A stretch of DNA of 63,877 nucleotides from Roseomonas acroporae (GTDB lineage: Bacteria; Pseudomonadota; Alphaproteobacteria; Acetobacterales; Acetobacteraceae), in the NCBI RefSeq assembly GCF_023223525.1, contig NZ_JALPRX010000064.1:1-63877 (forward strand), written 5' to 3'. A program made the translations under genes and the position numbers. The notes beneath the pieces are model-generated. The model was not told the DNA's origin, did not search any database, and saw nothing but the letters and a program-made list of their open reading frames with translations. Shown piece after piece: positions 1 to 8,820 of this stretch; the first letter of the stretch is position 1; each line of letters begins with the position of its first letter.

Positions 1-323
1 CCCGGCGCGTCGCTCATCACGGTCGGCGTCGCCGCCGCCACCTGCTGGCCGCCGCCGACCCGCCGCGTGAGCGCCTGCCCGAGCTGCGCGTACACCTCGC
101 CCACGCTGCGCGGCGTGCCGTCCGGATTGCTCAACTGCGGGTTCGCCGCCAGCACCCGGTCGCGCATCCCCTCGGGCAGCACCGCCGTGATCGGCTGGCC
201 CGGGTTGGACCGCTGCGCCTGCGCCAGCCGCGCCCCGGCCCAGCGGTCTCGGGGGATGTGCAGGCGGGCATACAAGTCAGACCACGGCGCACGAGGTTCG
301 ATGCCATGGGCCGACGCTACCAT
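1..323 (-). CDS. Hypothetical protein, N-terminal part only (runs off the left edge)
   Basis: An open frame on the minus strand starts at the ATG complementary to 321-323 and stays open to base 1, giving about 107 residues of an incomplete protein. The visible part has no signal peptide or membrane segment. It is rich in Ala, Arg, Pro and Gln and contains the stretches PWSDLYARLHIPRDRW and LPEGMRDRVLAANPQL. I do not recognise the family. The gene lies just beyond the 3' end of a tRNA gene, a common place for integrated elements, so it may be island or prophage cargo, but no integrase or attachment repeat is visible here. Its start codon overlaps a cluster of short repeats that may be regulatory. 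Confidence 0.5.
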   Translation of the reverse strand, partial: MVASAHGIEPRAPWSDLYARLHIPRDRWAGARLAQAQRSNPGQPITAVLPEGMRDRVLAANPQLSNPDGTPRSVGEVYAQLGQALTRRVGGGQQVAAATPTVMSDAP

Positions 324-370
324 CGGCCAGGATAGACATGTAGCGGCAGACCTGTAGCCGCACGCTACCA
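314..370. promoter_or_regulatory. Cluster of short direct and inverted repeats at the start of the left-edge gene
   Basis: Two near-identical 10-mers, TGTAGCGGCA (339-348) and TGTAGCCGCA (353-362), lie 14 bp apart. ACGCTACC occurs at 314-321 and again at 362-369, in the inverted sense relative to the GTAGC core. Four related half-sites in 57 bp, overlapping the initiation codon of the minus-strand gene, look like an operator array. No regulator is visible; the function is inferred. Confidence 0.35.
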
Positions 371-423
371 GTCGGACCCCGAATTGGCTCGCAAGTAGCT
401 GATTTTATTGAAGAAAAAGAAGA

Positions 424-724
424 TGGTGTCCGCGGCGGGATTCGAACCCACGACCCCAGGATTCATACCACTTCGGCTTCCGCCGCCACCCGTCGCCGGG
501 CGTTCGTGGTCTGGACTGTCCCTTCGCCCTAGGCCGAAGCCCTTAGGCGCCACCCGTCCAGTCTCTACACCTTCCCGGGCGGAAACCCGGGCTTGGCTCG
601 GGATCGGCAGGACATCGCTGTCTCAGCTTTCCCCGACTTTGAGTGGATCCATCGCCCCGTTTCCGCGGGCGACGCCCAATTTCCACAAGGAATCCTGTGC
701 TCTATCCTGCTGAGCTACGCGGAC
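424..724 (-). tRNA. tRNA-Arg(CCT) split by a group I intron
   Basis: The 5' exon is 688-724 and the 3' exon is 424-463, both on the minus strand. Joined, they make a complete cloverleaf. The acceptor arm GTCCGCG pairs with CGCGGAC, the D arm is GCTC/GAGC, the anticodon arm is CAGGA-TTCCTAA-TCCTG with anticodon CCT, and the T arm carries GGTTCGAATCC. The terminal CCA is encoded (424-426). The break falls directly after the CCT anticodon. Exon 1 ends in T and the intervening sequence ends in G, as group I splicing requires. Short protein frames can be drawn across this locus, but they are artefacts of the tRNA and intron. Confidence 0.93.
464..687 (-). ncRNA. Group I self-splicing intron (224 nt) in the tRNA-Arg anticodon loop
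   Basis: The insert begins TGTGGAAATT and ends GTATG on the minus strand. It contains a recognisable group I core. A Q-like CCGAGCCAAG lies near 590-600, an R-like GTGTAGAGACTGGACGG at about 553-570, and an S-like AAGGGACAGTCCAGACC at about 508-524. The GACTG of R pairs with the CAGTC of S to form P7, and a GC-rich P8 hairpin lies between them. There is no room for a homing endonuclease. Small group I introns at this position of tRNA-Arg(CCU) are known from Agrobacterium and relatives. I did not fully resolve the P1 helix by eye. Confidence 0.85.
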
Positions 725-930
725 AGCATCGGCGGCATCCTACCACCGCGGCCCGATCGGAGGAAACCCCGGCGACACGGAGGCGAGAGAGCGCGGCGCC
801 GTTCGGTCCACGTTCCGCCATGGGTCGTTGCTTTCGGGACGCAGTTCCCGCGCCCGGGCGCCTGCGCGCGCCGTCCGGCGCCGTTCCGATGCCCGGCCGC
901 GGGATCGCGCCCCGCGGGCGGGGCGCCGGC

Positions 931-1974
931 TCAGCGTCCCCAGGCCTTCCTCAGCGCCTCGGCGGGCGACAGCTTGTTGGCCAGGCAGGCCCGGGCCATC
1001 GCCAGCGCCGCGTCGCGGCTCGCCGCGATGGCGAGGTGGCCGCCGCGATGGGCGAAGATCGCGCCGGGAATGCCGCTTGCCTGCTCCAGGGCGGCGTCCT
1101 GCAGGCCGCGCCAGGCGGCCGGCATGTCGAGGCGGTTGGCGAAGCTTCCCTTCTCCGCCGGCATCGCCTGCAGCTTCCAGCGCCCGTCGGGCTCCGGGCT
1201 CATCACGTAGAGGATGGGCATCCCCAGCTCGAAGGCCGGCCGCTGCCAGGGCATGCCGCGCGGCAGCTCCAGCAGGTCGGGATGGAGGCCGCTCGTCCCG
1301 GCCTTGCAGTCCTCCCAGGCCCGCGCCACCGCCTGGTAGGCGAAGGCCGCGCCACGCTCCTTCTCAACCTGTCGTTCCACGGCGCCGGCGACCATCCGGC
1401 TGGCCGCGAGGAAGCCCCGGCGCTGCTCGGCCTCGAAGGCGGCGGGATCGGACTGGCTCGGCGCGTCCCAGGCCCCGTTGAAGGCCTCAACCATCGAGCT
1501 GAGGTCGGTCGGGCCGGCCCGCTCGACCCCGTTGTCCACCAGGTCGACATGGCGCACGAACTTCGCCTGGACGGCGGTCGCGATGCGCGCCACCAGATCC
1601 TCCGCGACGTCGGGAAACCCCGCCCGCGCGAGGGCGTTGCGGACATAGAGCTGGCCCAGCGTCAGGCCGCTGCCCGGCTCGACGGCGCGCCAGACGAGGC
1701 CGGCCGAGCTCAGCGGATCGCCGTTCGGCGCCGTCGGGGCGCCGGGCTGATGGTGATCGAACCGCCAGGCGGCCGCGTCGGCCGTGCCGCCCACGTCCCA
1801 GACGATGTCGGCCGTCCTCAGCAGCGCGCGGTCGCGGGTGCGGATGAGCGCGTGCCCCTCGCCCTCCTCGCCGAGCTGCAGCGCGCCGGTCAGGATGACG
1901 TAGGCCAGGCAGTCATCGGCGTGGAAGGTGCCGCTGTGCGTGGCCAGCAGCGGGGGCCGGTCGGTCGGAAGCAT
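931..1974 (-). CDS. MYG1 family protein (UPF0160), putative metal-dependent hydrolase/exonuclease
   Basis: This 347-residue protein begins MLPTDRPPLLATHSGTFHAD. The N-terminal motif THSGTFHADD and the later WDVGG...FDHHQ (residues ~65-80) are the metal-binding signatures of the MYG1 family, related to DHH phosphoesterases. Eukaryotic MYG1 is a 3'-5' exonuclease; the role of bacterial members is not settled. The ATG complementary to 1972-1974 is chosen because conserved sequence begins immediately after it and longer upstream extensions are low-complexity Arg/Pro/Gly. It lies downstream of the histidine phosphatase on the same strand but is separated from it by ~350 bp, so it is probably transcribed on its own. 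Confidence 0.8.
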   Translation of the reverse strand: MLPTDRPPLLATHSGTFHADDCLAYVILTGALQLGEEGEGHALIRTRDRALLRTADIVWDVGGTADAAAWRFDHHQPGAPTAPNGDPLSSAGLVWRAVEPGSGLTLGQLYVRNALARAGFPDVAEDLVARIATAVQAKFVRHVDLVDNGVERAGPTDLSSMVEAFNGAWDAPSQSDPAAFEAEQRRGFLAASRMVAGAVERQVEKERGAAFAYQAVARAWEDCKAGTSGLHPDLLELPRGMPWQRPAFELGMPILYVMSPEPDGRWKLQAMPAEKGSFANRLDMPAAWRGLQDAALEQASGIPGAIFAHRGGHLAIAASRDAALAMARACLANKLSPAEALRKAWGR

Positions 1975-2323
1975 CGGAAATCCTGATCTGTGCCGCCCGA
2001 GCTGTGCCGCTCGGGCAGCGTCGCGGCGGGCGTTGCCGTGCCGGGCGGGCCTTGTCAACAAGGACCGCCGCCCGCCGTGCCGATCACCCCGCACGCCGGG
2101 CGCCCAACGGGCGCGCGCCGGGGACCCGCCGGGGATACACCGGGAGCCCGTCGGGGCCCCAGCGGGAATGCCCGCCGACAGCCAGGGGCGCCGATCCGAC
2201 CGGGCCCGGAGGGCGGGCCCCGAGGCCACGCCCGCGCCGACAGGCCGCCCGAACCGGCGCCCGCGGTCGCGCCGGGTCCCCGGCCCGGGCCCTCCGCCGC
2301 AGCGCGGGCAGGCGCCACGTCGC
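1975..2323. other. Intergenic region, no gene seen
   Basis: About 350 bp between two minus-strand genes. It is extremely GC-rich with Arg/Pro/Gly-type frames on both strands and no conserved protein sequence. It presumably holds the promoter of the MYG1-family gene. I see no clear terminator or RNA motif. Confidence 0.5.
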
Positions 2324-2881
2324 CTACGACGCGGCGTTCCGGTCCACGATCTCCAGCGAACCCATCCCCGGGGCCGGTGCCAGCAGGTCCGGCGTCTCGT
2401 CGCGCAGAAGGGCGCGCAGCAGCTTCAGCGGCCCGCCATGCGACACCACGATGCCCGCGCGCCCGTCCTCGCGCAGCGCCGACGCGAAGGCCGCCACGCG
2501 CGCGAGCAGCGCGGCGCCGCTCTCGCCGCCCGGAGGGGCGAAGCCCGACGGGTCGGCGGCCCAGCGATCCAGCGCCGGGCGCGGCACGGCGTCCCAGGGC
2601 CGCCCCTCCCAGCGCCCGAAATCCAGCTCCAGCAGCCGGGCATCGACGACGGGCACGAGGCCGAGCCGCCGCCCGAGCGCCTCGGCGAGCACCCGGCAGC
2701 GCCGCGACGGGCTGCTCCACAGCGCGCCGAAGCCGGCCAGGCGGGCCACCATGCCGTCGAGGGGCGGCAGCGGACCGGGCGGCACGTCGAGCCGGCCATA
2801 GCAAAGGCCCGGCGCCGCCAGGGTCGGCGCGTGCCGCAGCAGCGCCACGCGGCACGGCGCGTCGCGTCCTGACACCTTCAC
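2324..2881 (-). CDS. Histidine phosphatase family protein (CobC/phosphoglycerate mutase-like)
   Basis: A 185-residue protein with the phosphatase motif ALLRHAPT near residues 13-20 (RHA instead of the usual RHG), followed by GLCYGRLDVP, a pattern typical of alpha-ribazole phosphatase-like members. The second catalytic His is in VVSHGGPLKLL, and LLELDFGRWEGRPWD matches the family's acid/base segment. A GTG complementary to 2879-2881 is chosen because upstream sequence is a 24-bp tandem repeat. An internal GTG two codons later is possible. No cobalamin genes are nearby, so the substrate is unknown and a cobC name is not justified. Confidence 0.7.
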   Translation of the reverse strand: MKVSGRDAPCRVALLRHAPTLAAPGLCYGRLDVPPGPLPPLDGMVARLAGFGALWSSPSRRCRVLAEALGRRLGLVPVVDARLLELDFGRWEGRPWDAVPRPALDRWAADPSGFAPPGGESGAALLARVAAFASALREDGRAGIVVSHGGPLKLLRALLRDETPDLLAPAPGMGSLEIVDRNAAS

Positions 2882-2887
2882 GCGGCC

Positions 2888-2955
2888 GGCGCGCCATGGG
2901 CGTGAGGTACCGGCGCGCCATGGGCGCGACACACCAGCGCGCCATGGGCGCGACG
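2888..2955. repeat. Three tandem 24-bp repeats with a near-palindromic CGCGCCATGGG core
   Basis: The core CGCGCCATGGG starts at 2890, 2914 and 2938, exactly 24 bp apart. Each copy contains GCGCCATGGGCG(C/T), close to a perfect palindrome around CCATGG. The array sits in the 250-bp divergent region between the histidine phosphatase (minus) and the hybrid sensor kinase (plus), so it could be an operator array or simple replication slippage. Confidence 0.8.
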
Positions 2956-3131
2956 CGTCGGCGCCCGGCGGCACGGAGGCATCATGCCGTTCCACGTCGG
3001 GCGGGCGGGGTGGGGCGTCATGGCCTGATCCTGGGGGCATGCTATGGTCGGGCCAAGGCGTGGCGGCAACGAGCGGACTTCCGGCCGCGACCTGCCGCGG
3101 GCCGCCCGCCGTTCCGGACCCGGACCGCTCC

Positions 3132-5375
3132 ATGACCAGACGCCTCGTCGTCCGCGCCAACTTCCTCGTGCTCGCCGTCCTGGTCATCATGATGATCCTG
3201 GTAGGGGGCGTGACCTGGGAGCGCTTCAACGCGGCGCGCACCGCCCGGCAATGGTCGCAGCGGACCTACGACGCGCTCGGCGTGATCACGGCGCTGAACC
3301 TAGCCCTGCGCGGCGCCGAGACCGGCCAGCGGGGCTACCTGCTGACCGGCGACGAGGAGTATCTCGCCCCCTATACGGCGGCGCTCGACCAGGTCGGCTT
3401 CCTGCAGGGCGAGCTGCAGCGGCTGACCGCCGATTCCCCCGTCGAGCAGGAGAGGCTGCGCGCCCTCGCCCCCCTGCTGCAGCGGAAGCTGGAGCAGCTG
3501 GCCCAGACCGTGCGGCTGCGCCGCGACGTCGGCCTCGACGCCGCCATGCGGCTCCTGCGCACCGATTCGGGGCGCAACTACATGCGCGACATCGAGGCGA
3601 TCCTCGCCGCGATGACCGCCGAACAGCGGGCGCTGCTCGTGCAGCGCCTGGAGGAGACCGACCGGCGCGCCGTCACGGTGCGCTGGCTGCTGGTCGGCGG
3701 CACCGTGCTCGTGCTGCTGATCCTGGCCGTCGCGGCCTGGCTGCTGAACCGGGCCTGGGCCACCTCCCGGCAGGCCGAGAGGGAGCAGCGCTCCCTGGCG
3801 CTACGGCTGCGCATCTCGCTCGACAGCCTCAGCCAGGGCGTCGGCGTGTTCGACGCGGACCGCCGGCTGACCAACTGGAACGAATGCTTCCAGGTGCTGC
3901 TGGAACTGCCCGACGCCCTGGTGCGCACCGGCACGCCCTACGACGAGATCGCCCGCCATCTCGCCGCCCGGCCGGCCACCGCCGCCACCCCCGGGGCGGC
4001 CGGCGGGTTCCTGGAGAGCGAGGAGCAGATCCGCCACGGCCGGCAGCGCCCGGGGGCACCCGTCAGCTACGAGCGGACCCGGCCGGACGGCACGGTGCTG
4101 GAGCTGCGCCGCACCTCGATGCCGAACGCCGATGCGGTGCACGCCGCGGCGGGCGGCTTCGTGCTGACCATCAGCGACATGACCAAGCGCGCCCAGGCCG
4201 AGGCGGTGCTGCGCGAATCGCAGAAGATGCAGGCGATCGGCCAGCTCACCGGCGGCATCGCGCACGACTTCAACAACCTCCTCACCGTGATCCTGGGCAA
4301 CCTGGAATTCGTGCGGCCCAAGCTCGACGCGCAGCCCGCGCTCCAGACCCGGCTGGAGCGCGCCGCCTGGGCGGCGCAGCGCGGCGCGACGCTGACCGGC
4401 CAGCTCCTCGCCTTCGCGCGCAAGCAGCCGCTGGCGCCGGCGCCGATCGACCTCGCCGCCGCCGTGCCGCAATTCGTGCCGCTGCTGCGGCGGACGCTCG
4501 GCGAGCACATCGACGTGCGCTACGTCGAGACGGCGGGGCTGTGGCCGGCCATGGCGGATGCGGCGCAGCTGGAAAGCGCGCTGCTCAACCTGGCGCTGAA
4601 CGCGCGCGACGCGATGCCGGCCGGCGGGCGGCTGACCATCGAGCTGGCCAACAAGGTGCTGGACGAGGCCTATGCCGGCGCCCATGCCGAGGTGCGGCCG
4701 GGCGACTACGCCATGCTCGCCGTCTCCGACACCGGCCACGGCATGACGCCCGAGGTGCTGGCGCGGGTGTTCGAGCCCTTCTTCACCACCAAGCCGACCG
4801 GCAAGGGCACCGGTCTCGGCCTCGCCATGGTGTTCGGCTTCGTCAAGCAGTCCGGCGGGCACGTGAAGGTCTATTCCGAGCCGGGCGAGGGCACGACGGT
4901 GAAGCTCTACCTGCCGCGCGCCATGGGCGCCCTGCCGGCGGCGGCGGCGCAGCGCGGCGGCCCGCCGATCGCGCTGCCGCGCGGCAGCGCCACGGTGCTG
5001 GTGGTCGAGGACGAGGCGGCGGTGCGCGAGGTGGCGGTGGCGATCCTGGCCGAGCTCGGCTACCGCGTCATCGAGGCCGCCGACGGCGAGGAGGGGCTGC
5101 GCACCTTCGGCGAGAACGCCGCCGCGGTGGACCTGCTGCTGACCGACGTGGTGCTGCCGGGGAAGCTGCGCGGGCGCGACCTCGCGGAGCGGATCACCGC
5201 GATCCGGCCGTCGGTGAAGGTGCTCTACATGTCGGGCTACACCGAGAACTCGATCGTCCACCACGGCCGGCTCGACGACGGCGTGCAGCTCATCGGCAAG
5301 CCCTTCAAGCGCGAGCAGCTCGCCGGCAAGGTGGCGGAGGTGCTGGCCGCGCCGGCCGATCCGCGCGGCCGATGA
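3132..5375 (+). CDS. Hybrid sensor histidine kinase: CHASE3, PAS-like, HisKA, HATPase, receiver
   Basis: A 747-residue membrane kinase. A first membrane helix (~10-32) is followed by a periplasmic CHASE3 domain with GAETGQRGYLLTGDEEYL, a second helix (~195-218), and a PAS-like domain (~235-355). The HisKA H-box GQLTGGIAHDFNNLL has the phosphorylated His at about 378. An HATPase domain follows with LNLALNARDAMP, DTGHGM and GKGTGLGLAM. A C-terminal receiver carries acceptor Asp ~672 in LLLTDVVLP and the Lys of GKPF. The ATG at 3132 fits the membrane helix directly downstream. No cognate regulator or HPt protein is adjacent, so it is an orphan kinase; the signal is unknown. It is transcribed away from the histidine phosphatase. 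Confidence 0.9.
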   Translation: MTRRLVVRANFLVLAVLVIMMILVGGVTWERFNAARTARQWSQRTYDALGVITALNLALRGAETGQRGYLLTGDEEYLAPYTAALDQVGFLQGELQRLTADSPVEQERLRALAPLLQRKLEQLAQTVRLRRDVGLDAAMRLLRTDSGRNYMRDIEAILAAMTAEQRALLVQRLEETDRRAVTVRWLLVGGTVLVLLILAVAAWLLNRAWATSRQAEREQRSLALRLRISLDSLSQGVGVFDADRRLTNWNECFQVLLELPDALVRTGTPYDEIARHLAARPATAATPGAAGGFLESEEQIRHGRQRPGAPVSYERTRPDGTVLELRRTSMPNADAVHAAAGGFVLTISDMTKRAQAEAVLRESQKMQAIGQLTGGIAHDFNNLLTVILGNLEFVRPKLDAQPALQTRLERAAWAAQRGATLTGQLLAFARKQPLAPAPIDLAAAVPQFVPLLRRTLGEHIDVRYVETAGLWPAMADAAQLESALLNLALNARDAMPAGGRLTIELANKVLDEAYAGAHAEVRPGDYAMLAVSDTGHGMTPEVLARVFEPFFTTKPTGKGTGLGLAMVFGFVKQSGGHVKVYSEPGEGTTVKLYLPRAMGALPAAAAQRGGPPIALPRGSATVLVVEDEAAVREVAVAILAELGYRVIEAADGEEGLRTFGENAAAVDLLLTDVVLPGKLRGRDLAERITAIRPSVKVLYMSGYTENSIVHHGRLDDGVQLIGKPFKREQLAGKVAEVLAAPADPRGR

Positions 5376-5543
5376 CATCGGCCGCGCGGATCGGCCTTGC
5401 TTTCCTGCCCGCAGGCGCCGGGCGCCGCCTCCGGCGGCCCGGCTCGCCGCACCGGCGGCGGGCCGCGTTCGCGGCCTCGGCCCGGCGCTGCCGGGCCGCC
5501 GGGAGGTGACGGCGAGGGCGCCGCCCGGCCGGGACGGGCGGCG

Positions 5544-6677
5544 CTACAGCAGCACGAGGTCGTCGCGGTGGACGATCTCGTCGCGGCCGCGCCAGCCGAG
5601 GATCGCTTCGATCTCCTCCGAGCGGCGGCCGGCGATCTGGCGCGCCGACTCGCTGTCGTAGGCCGAAAGGCCGCGCGCCAGCTCCACGCCCTCCGGGTCG
5701 CGCACCGAGACGGGGTCGCCGCGGCCGAAGCTGCCCTCCACCGCCCGCACCCCGGCCGGCAGCAGCGAGGAGCCCTGCGCCAGCGCCCGCGCCGCCCCGG
5801 CATCCACCACCAGCGTGCCGCTGGGCGCGAGGCTGCCCGCGATCCAGCGCTTGCGCGCGGTGCGGCCCTCGGGCGCGGGCAGGAACCAGGTGCAGCGCGC
5901 GCCCTCGGCCATGGCGCGCAGCGGGTTGGCGCGGGTGCCGAGCGCGATCGCCATGGCGCAGCCGGCGCCCGTCGCGATGCGCGCCGCGATCAGCTTGGTG
6001 CGCATGCCGCCCGAGGAGTAGCCGGGCGGCGGCTCGCCGCCCATCGCCATGATCTCGTCGGTGACGCGCTCGATCACCGGCAGGTGCGCGGCGGCCGGGT
6101 CGCGGCGCGGATCGGCGGTGTAGAGCCCGTCGATGTCGGAGAGCAGCACCAGCGCGTCGGCCTGGATCATCTCGGCGACGCGGGCGGCGAGGCGGTCGTT
6201 GTCGCCGAAGCGGATCTCGGCGGTCGCCACCGTGTCGTTCTCGTTGATGACCGGCACGCAGCCGAGGTGGAGCAGCGTGGCGAGCGTCGCGCGGGCGTTG
6301 AGGTAGCGGCGGCGGTCCTCGCTGTCCTCCAGCGTCAGCAGCAATTGCGCGGCGGCGAGGCCGTGGCCCGAGAGCGCCTGCTGCCAGGCCCCGGCGAGGC
6401 GGATCTGCCCGACCGCGGCGGCGGCCTGCTTCTCCTCCAGCCTGAGCTTCGGCCGCGTCAGCCCGAGCGCGCGGCGGGCCAGGGCGATGGCGCCGGAGGA
6501 GACCAGCACCACCTCCGCGCCCCGCGCCCGCAGCGCCGCCACGTCCGCCGCCACCGAGGCGAGCCAGGCGTTGCGCGGCGCCGCCGTGGCCGGGTCCACC
6601 ACCAGGGCGGAGCCGATCTTGACGACGATGCGACGCGCCTTGGCGAGGTCGGGCAGGAAGGCGGGCTGGTCGCTCAT
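5544..6677 (-). CDS. proB: Glutamate 5-kinase
   Basis: A 377-residue cytoplasmic enzyme that phosphorylates L-glutamate with ATP, the first step of proline synthesis. The N-terminal amino-acid-kinase domain (~1-260) shows [48 protein letters not shown] and [15 protein letters not shown]-terminal PUA domain (~285-365) includes VDAGAARAL and [10 protein letters not shown]. Length and architecture match standard ProB. The ATG complementary to 6675-6677 precedes [16 protein letters not shown]. Unlike many alphaproteobacterial loci, neither obg nor proA is adjacent. It is divergent from the ThDP-enzyme operon across a 218-bp region. Confidence 0.95.
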   Translation of the reverse strand: MSDQPAFLPDLAKARRIVVKIGSALVVDPATAAPRNAWLASVAADVAALRARGAEVVLVSSGAIALARRALGLTRPKLRLEEKQAAAAVGQIRLAGAWQQALSGHGLAAAQLLLTLEDSEDRRRYLNARATLATLLHLGCVPVINENDTVATAEIRFGDNDRLAARVAEMIQADALVLLSDIDGLYTADPRRDPAAAHLPVIERVTDEIMAMGGEPPPGYSSGGMRTKLIAARIATGAGCAMAIALGTRANPLRAMAEGARCTWFLPAPEGRTARKRWIAGSLAPSGTLVVDAGAARALAQGSSLLPAGVRAVEGSFGRGDPVSVRDPEGVELARGLSAYDSESARQIAGRRSEEIEAILGWRGRDEIVHRDDLVLL

Positions 6678-6895
6678 GCAGGGCGGATAGCACGGGGGGG
6701 CGGGGGCGGGCTATCGCGGCCCGGCGGGGATGCGGGAAGGGCGGGGCCTGCCGTCGCGCCGGGCCGGCGGAAGCCGGTACATACCGAAACGGCAACGTTA
6801 CGCTTGCCGCGCGAGCGCGGATCGCGGACCCTGTCCCTCCCCCGCGCCGGGAGGCCGCGCCCCCGGTCCCGCCGCCATGCCGAAGGATCGCCGCC

Positions 6896-8794
6896 ATGAG
6901 CAGCAGCCCCGACGCGGCCCCCCTCCGCACCACGGCGCAATGGCTGCTCGCCTACCTCAAGGGGGAGGGCGTCACCCACGTGTTCGGCGTGCCCGGCGCC
7001 GGCATCGCGCAATTGCTGATCGCGCTGCGCGACGAGCCGGCGATCGAATTCGTCGTCTGCCGGCACGAGACCGGCGCCGCCTACCTCGCCGACGGCTACC
7101 ACCGCGCCACCGGCCGGCTCGGCGTGGTGCTGACCACCAGCGGGCCGGGCGCCACCAACGCGCTCACCGGCGTGATGAACGCGAATTTCGGCGGCTCCGC
7201 CCTGCTCGCCATCACCGGCGAGGTGGCGGAGAACGTCATGGGCCACGGCTACCTCCAGGACGGCACCGATTCCGGCCTCAACGTGCGCGACGTCTTCGCC
7301 GCCTCGGTGCGCTACAGCGCCGCCGTCACCGAGGCTTCCGCCGCGCCCACGCTGATCGAGCAGGCGCTGCGCAACGCGCTCTCGCTGCCCCGGCGCGCCG
7401 TCCACTTGTCCATCCCCGACAACGTGATGGGCGAGCCGGTGGACCCCGGCCGGGCCGACGCCCTCGGCCAGCCGCCCAGGGCCGGCATGGGCCGGCCGCT
7501 CGGCCGGCCCGACGCCGGGCGGCGCGGGCCGCCGCCGCCCGCGGCCTACCGCACCGCCCCCGCCGGGGCCGAGCCGTCGGCGGTGCGGCAGGTGCTCGAC
7601 ACGCTGCTCGCGGCCCGGCGGCCGCTGATCCTGCTCGGCCATGGCTGCCGGACCGCGCTGCGCGACCCGGACACGGCGCGCGCGCTGCGCCGCCTCGTCG
7701 AACGCCACGGCATCCCGGTCGTCACCACGCCCGGCGGCAAGGGGCTGTTCCCGGAGGACCACCCGCTCTCCCTGCGCGTCTACGGCTTCGCCGACTGCCG
7801 CTGGCCCAAGGACTGGCTGCTGGCCGACGCACAGGGCCGGCGCTGCGACGCGGTGCTGGTGATCGGCTCCTCGCTGGGGGAGCTGGCCACCAACAAGTGG
7901 AACCCGATGCTGCTGCCGGAGCCGGCCAGCCCCTCCGCCCCGAACTCCTCCGCCCCGAACCCCTCCACCCCGGCCCCTTCCGTCCCGGGCCCCTTCATCC
8001 AGGTGGACATCGACCCGGGCGTGATCGGCCGCGGCTTTCCCGTCACGCACGGCATCGTCGCCGAGGCCGGCGCCTTCCTCCGGCTCCTCTGGGAGTTCGC
8101 CCCGGCCTGGCGCCCCGATCCCGACGCCGTCGCCGCGCGTCTCGCCGCGATCGCCGCCATCAAGGCCGCCTCGCCCTTCGCCGAGCCCACGCAGCACGCC
8201 GCCACGGCGGCGCCGATCGAGCCCGCGGCGCTGCTGCGCGTGCTGTGCGCGCACCTGCCGAAGGACGCGATGGTGCTCGTCGATTCCGGCAATTGCGTCG
8301 GCTGGGGCGTGCACTACGGCGTGGCCGGACCGCCGCAGGAATGGCACAGCAGCCTGTCCATGGGGCCGATGGGCTTCGCCGTGGGCGCCGTGGTCGGCGC
8401 CCGCCTCGGCGCGCCGCACCGGCGCTGCGTCGCGCTGGTGGGCGACGGCGCCTTCCTGATGCACGGCTCGGAGGTTTCCACCGCCCAGGCGCACGGCGTC
8501 GGGGCCGTGTGGATCGTGCTGGTGGACCACGACCTGCGCATGGTGACGCAGGGCATGGCCGTCTACAGCCACGACCCCACGGGCTGGGAGGGCCGCTACG
8601 GCCTCGGCGATCCCGACCTCGCCGCCGTGGCGCGCGGCCTCGGCGCCGATGCCTGCGTGGTGGACGACCCGGCGATGCTCGACAGGATCCTGCCGCAGGT
8701 CTGGGCCGGCGCCGACGCCGGGCGGCCGCAGGTGGTGCTGGCCCGCATCAACCGCGACAGCGCGCCCCCCTACTACCTGCCGCCCTACGCCTGA
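6896..8794 (+). CDS. Acetolactate synthase-like thiamine diphosphate enzyme
   Basis: A 632-residue ThDP-dependent enzyme of the acetolactate synthase/benzoylformate decarboxylase superfamily. The N-terminal domain has GVPGAGIAQLL and the ThDP-activating Glu in CRHETGAAYLADGYHRATGR, then TTSGPGATNALTGVMNA. The C-terminal cofactor domain has GDGAFLMHGSEVSTA, but the usual NN at the end of the motif is replaced by VDHDLRM. Pro-rich insertions occur near residues 200-220 and 340-360. It is first in a three-gene operon with an FAD amine oxidase and a KAS III-like protein, and no regulatory subunit or ilvC is adjacent. That argues for acyloin or 2-oxo-acid chemistry in a specialised pathway rather than branched-chain amino-acid synthesis. 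The substrate is unknown. Confidence 0.8.
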   Translation: MSSSPDAAPLRTTAQWLLAYLKGEGVTHVFGVPGAGIAQLLIALRDEPAIEFVVCRHETGAAYLADGYHRATGRLGVVLTTSGPGATNALTGVMNANFGGSALLAITGEVAENVMGHGYLQDGTDSGLNVRDVFAASVRYSAAVTEASAAPTLIEQALRNALSLPRRAVHLSIPDNVMGEPVDPGRADALGQPPRAGMGRPLGRPDAGRRGPPPPAAYRTAPAGAEPSAVRQVLDTLLAARRPLILLGHGCRTALRDPDTARALRRLVERHGIPVVTTPGGKGLFPEDHPLSLRVYGFADCRWPKDWLLADAQGRRCDAVLVIGSSLGELATNKWNPMLLPEPASPSAPNSSAPNPSTPAPSVPGPFIQVDIDPGVIGRGFPVTHGIVAEAGAFLRLLWEFAPAWRPDPDAVAARLAAIAAIKAASPFAEPTQHAATAAPIEPAALLRVLCAHLPKDAMVLVDSGNCVGWGVHYGVAGPPQEWHSSLSMGPMGFAVGAVVGARLGAPHRRCVALVGDGAFLMHGSEVSTAQAHGVGAVWIVLVDHDLRMVTQGMAVYSHDPTGWEGRYGLGDPDLAAVARGLGADACVVDDPAMLDRILPQVWAGADAGRPQVVLARINRDSAPPYYLPPYA

Positions 8795-8820
8795 TCCCTC
8801 CCCGCTGCCGGAGTTCCGCC

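Noticed and set aside
408-713. Open frames of ~60-100 codons over the tRNA locus
   Set aside because: They translate tRNA exons and intron; the structured RNA explains the sequence.
2324-2881. Naming the histidine phosphatase cobC
   Set aside because: No cobalamin-synthesis genes nearby, and the motif alone does not fix the substrate.
6896-8794. Calling the ThDP enzyme ilvB (acetolactate synthase)
   Set aside because: No small subunit or ilvC adjacent, and an altered end of the ThDP motif; context is an amine oxidase and a KAS III-like protein.
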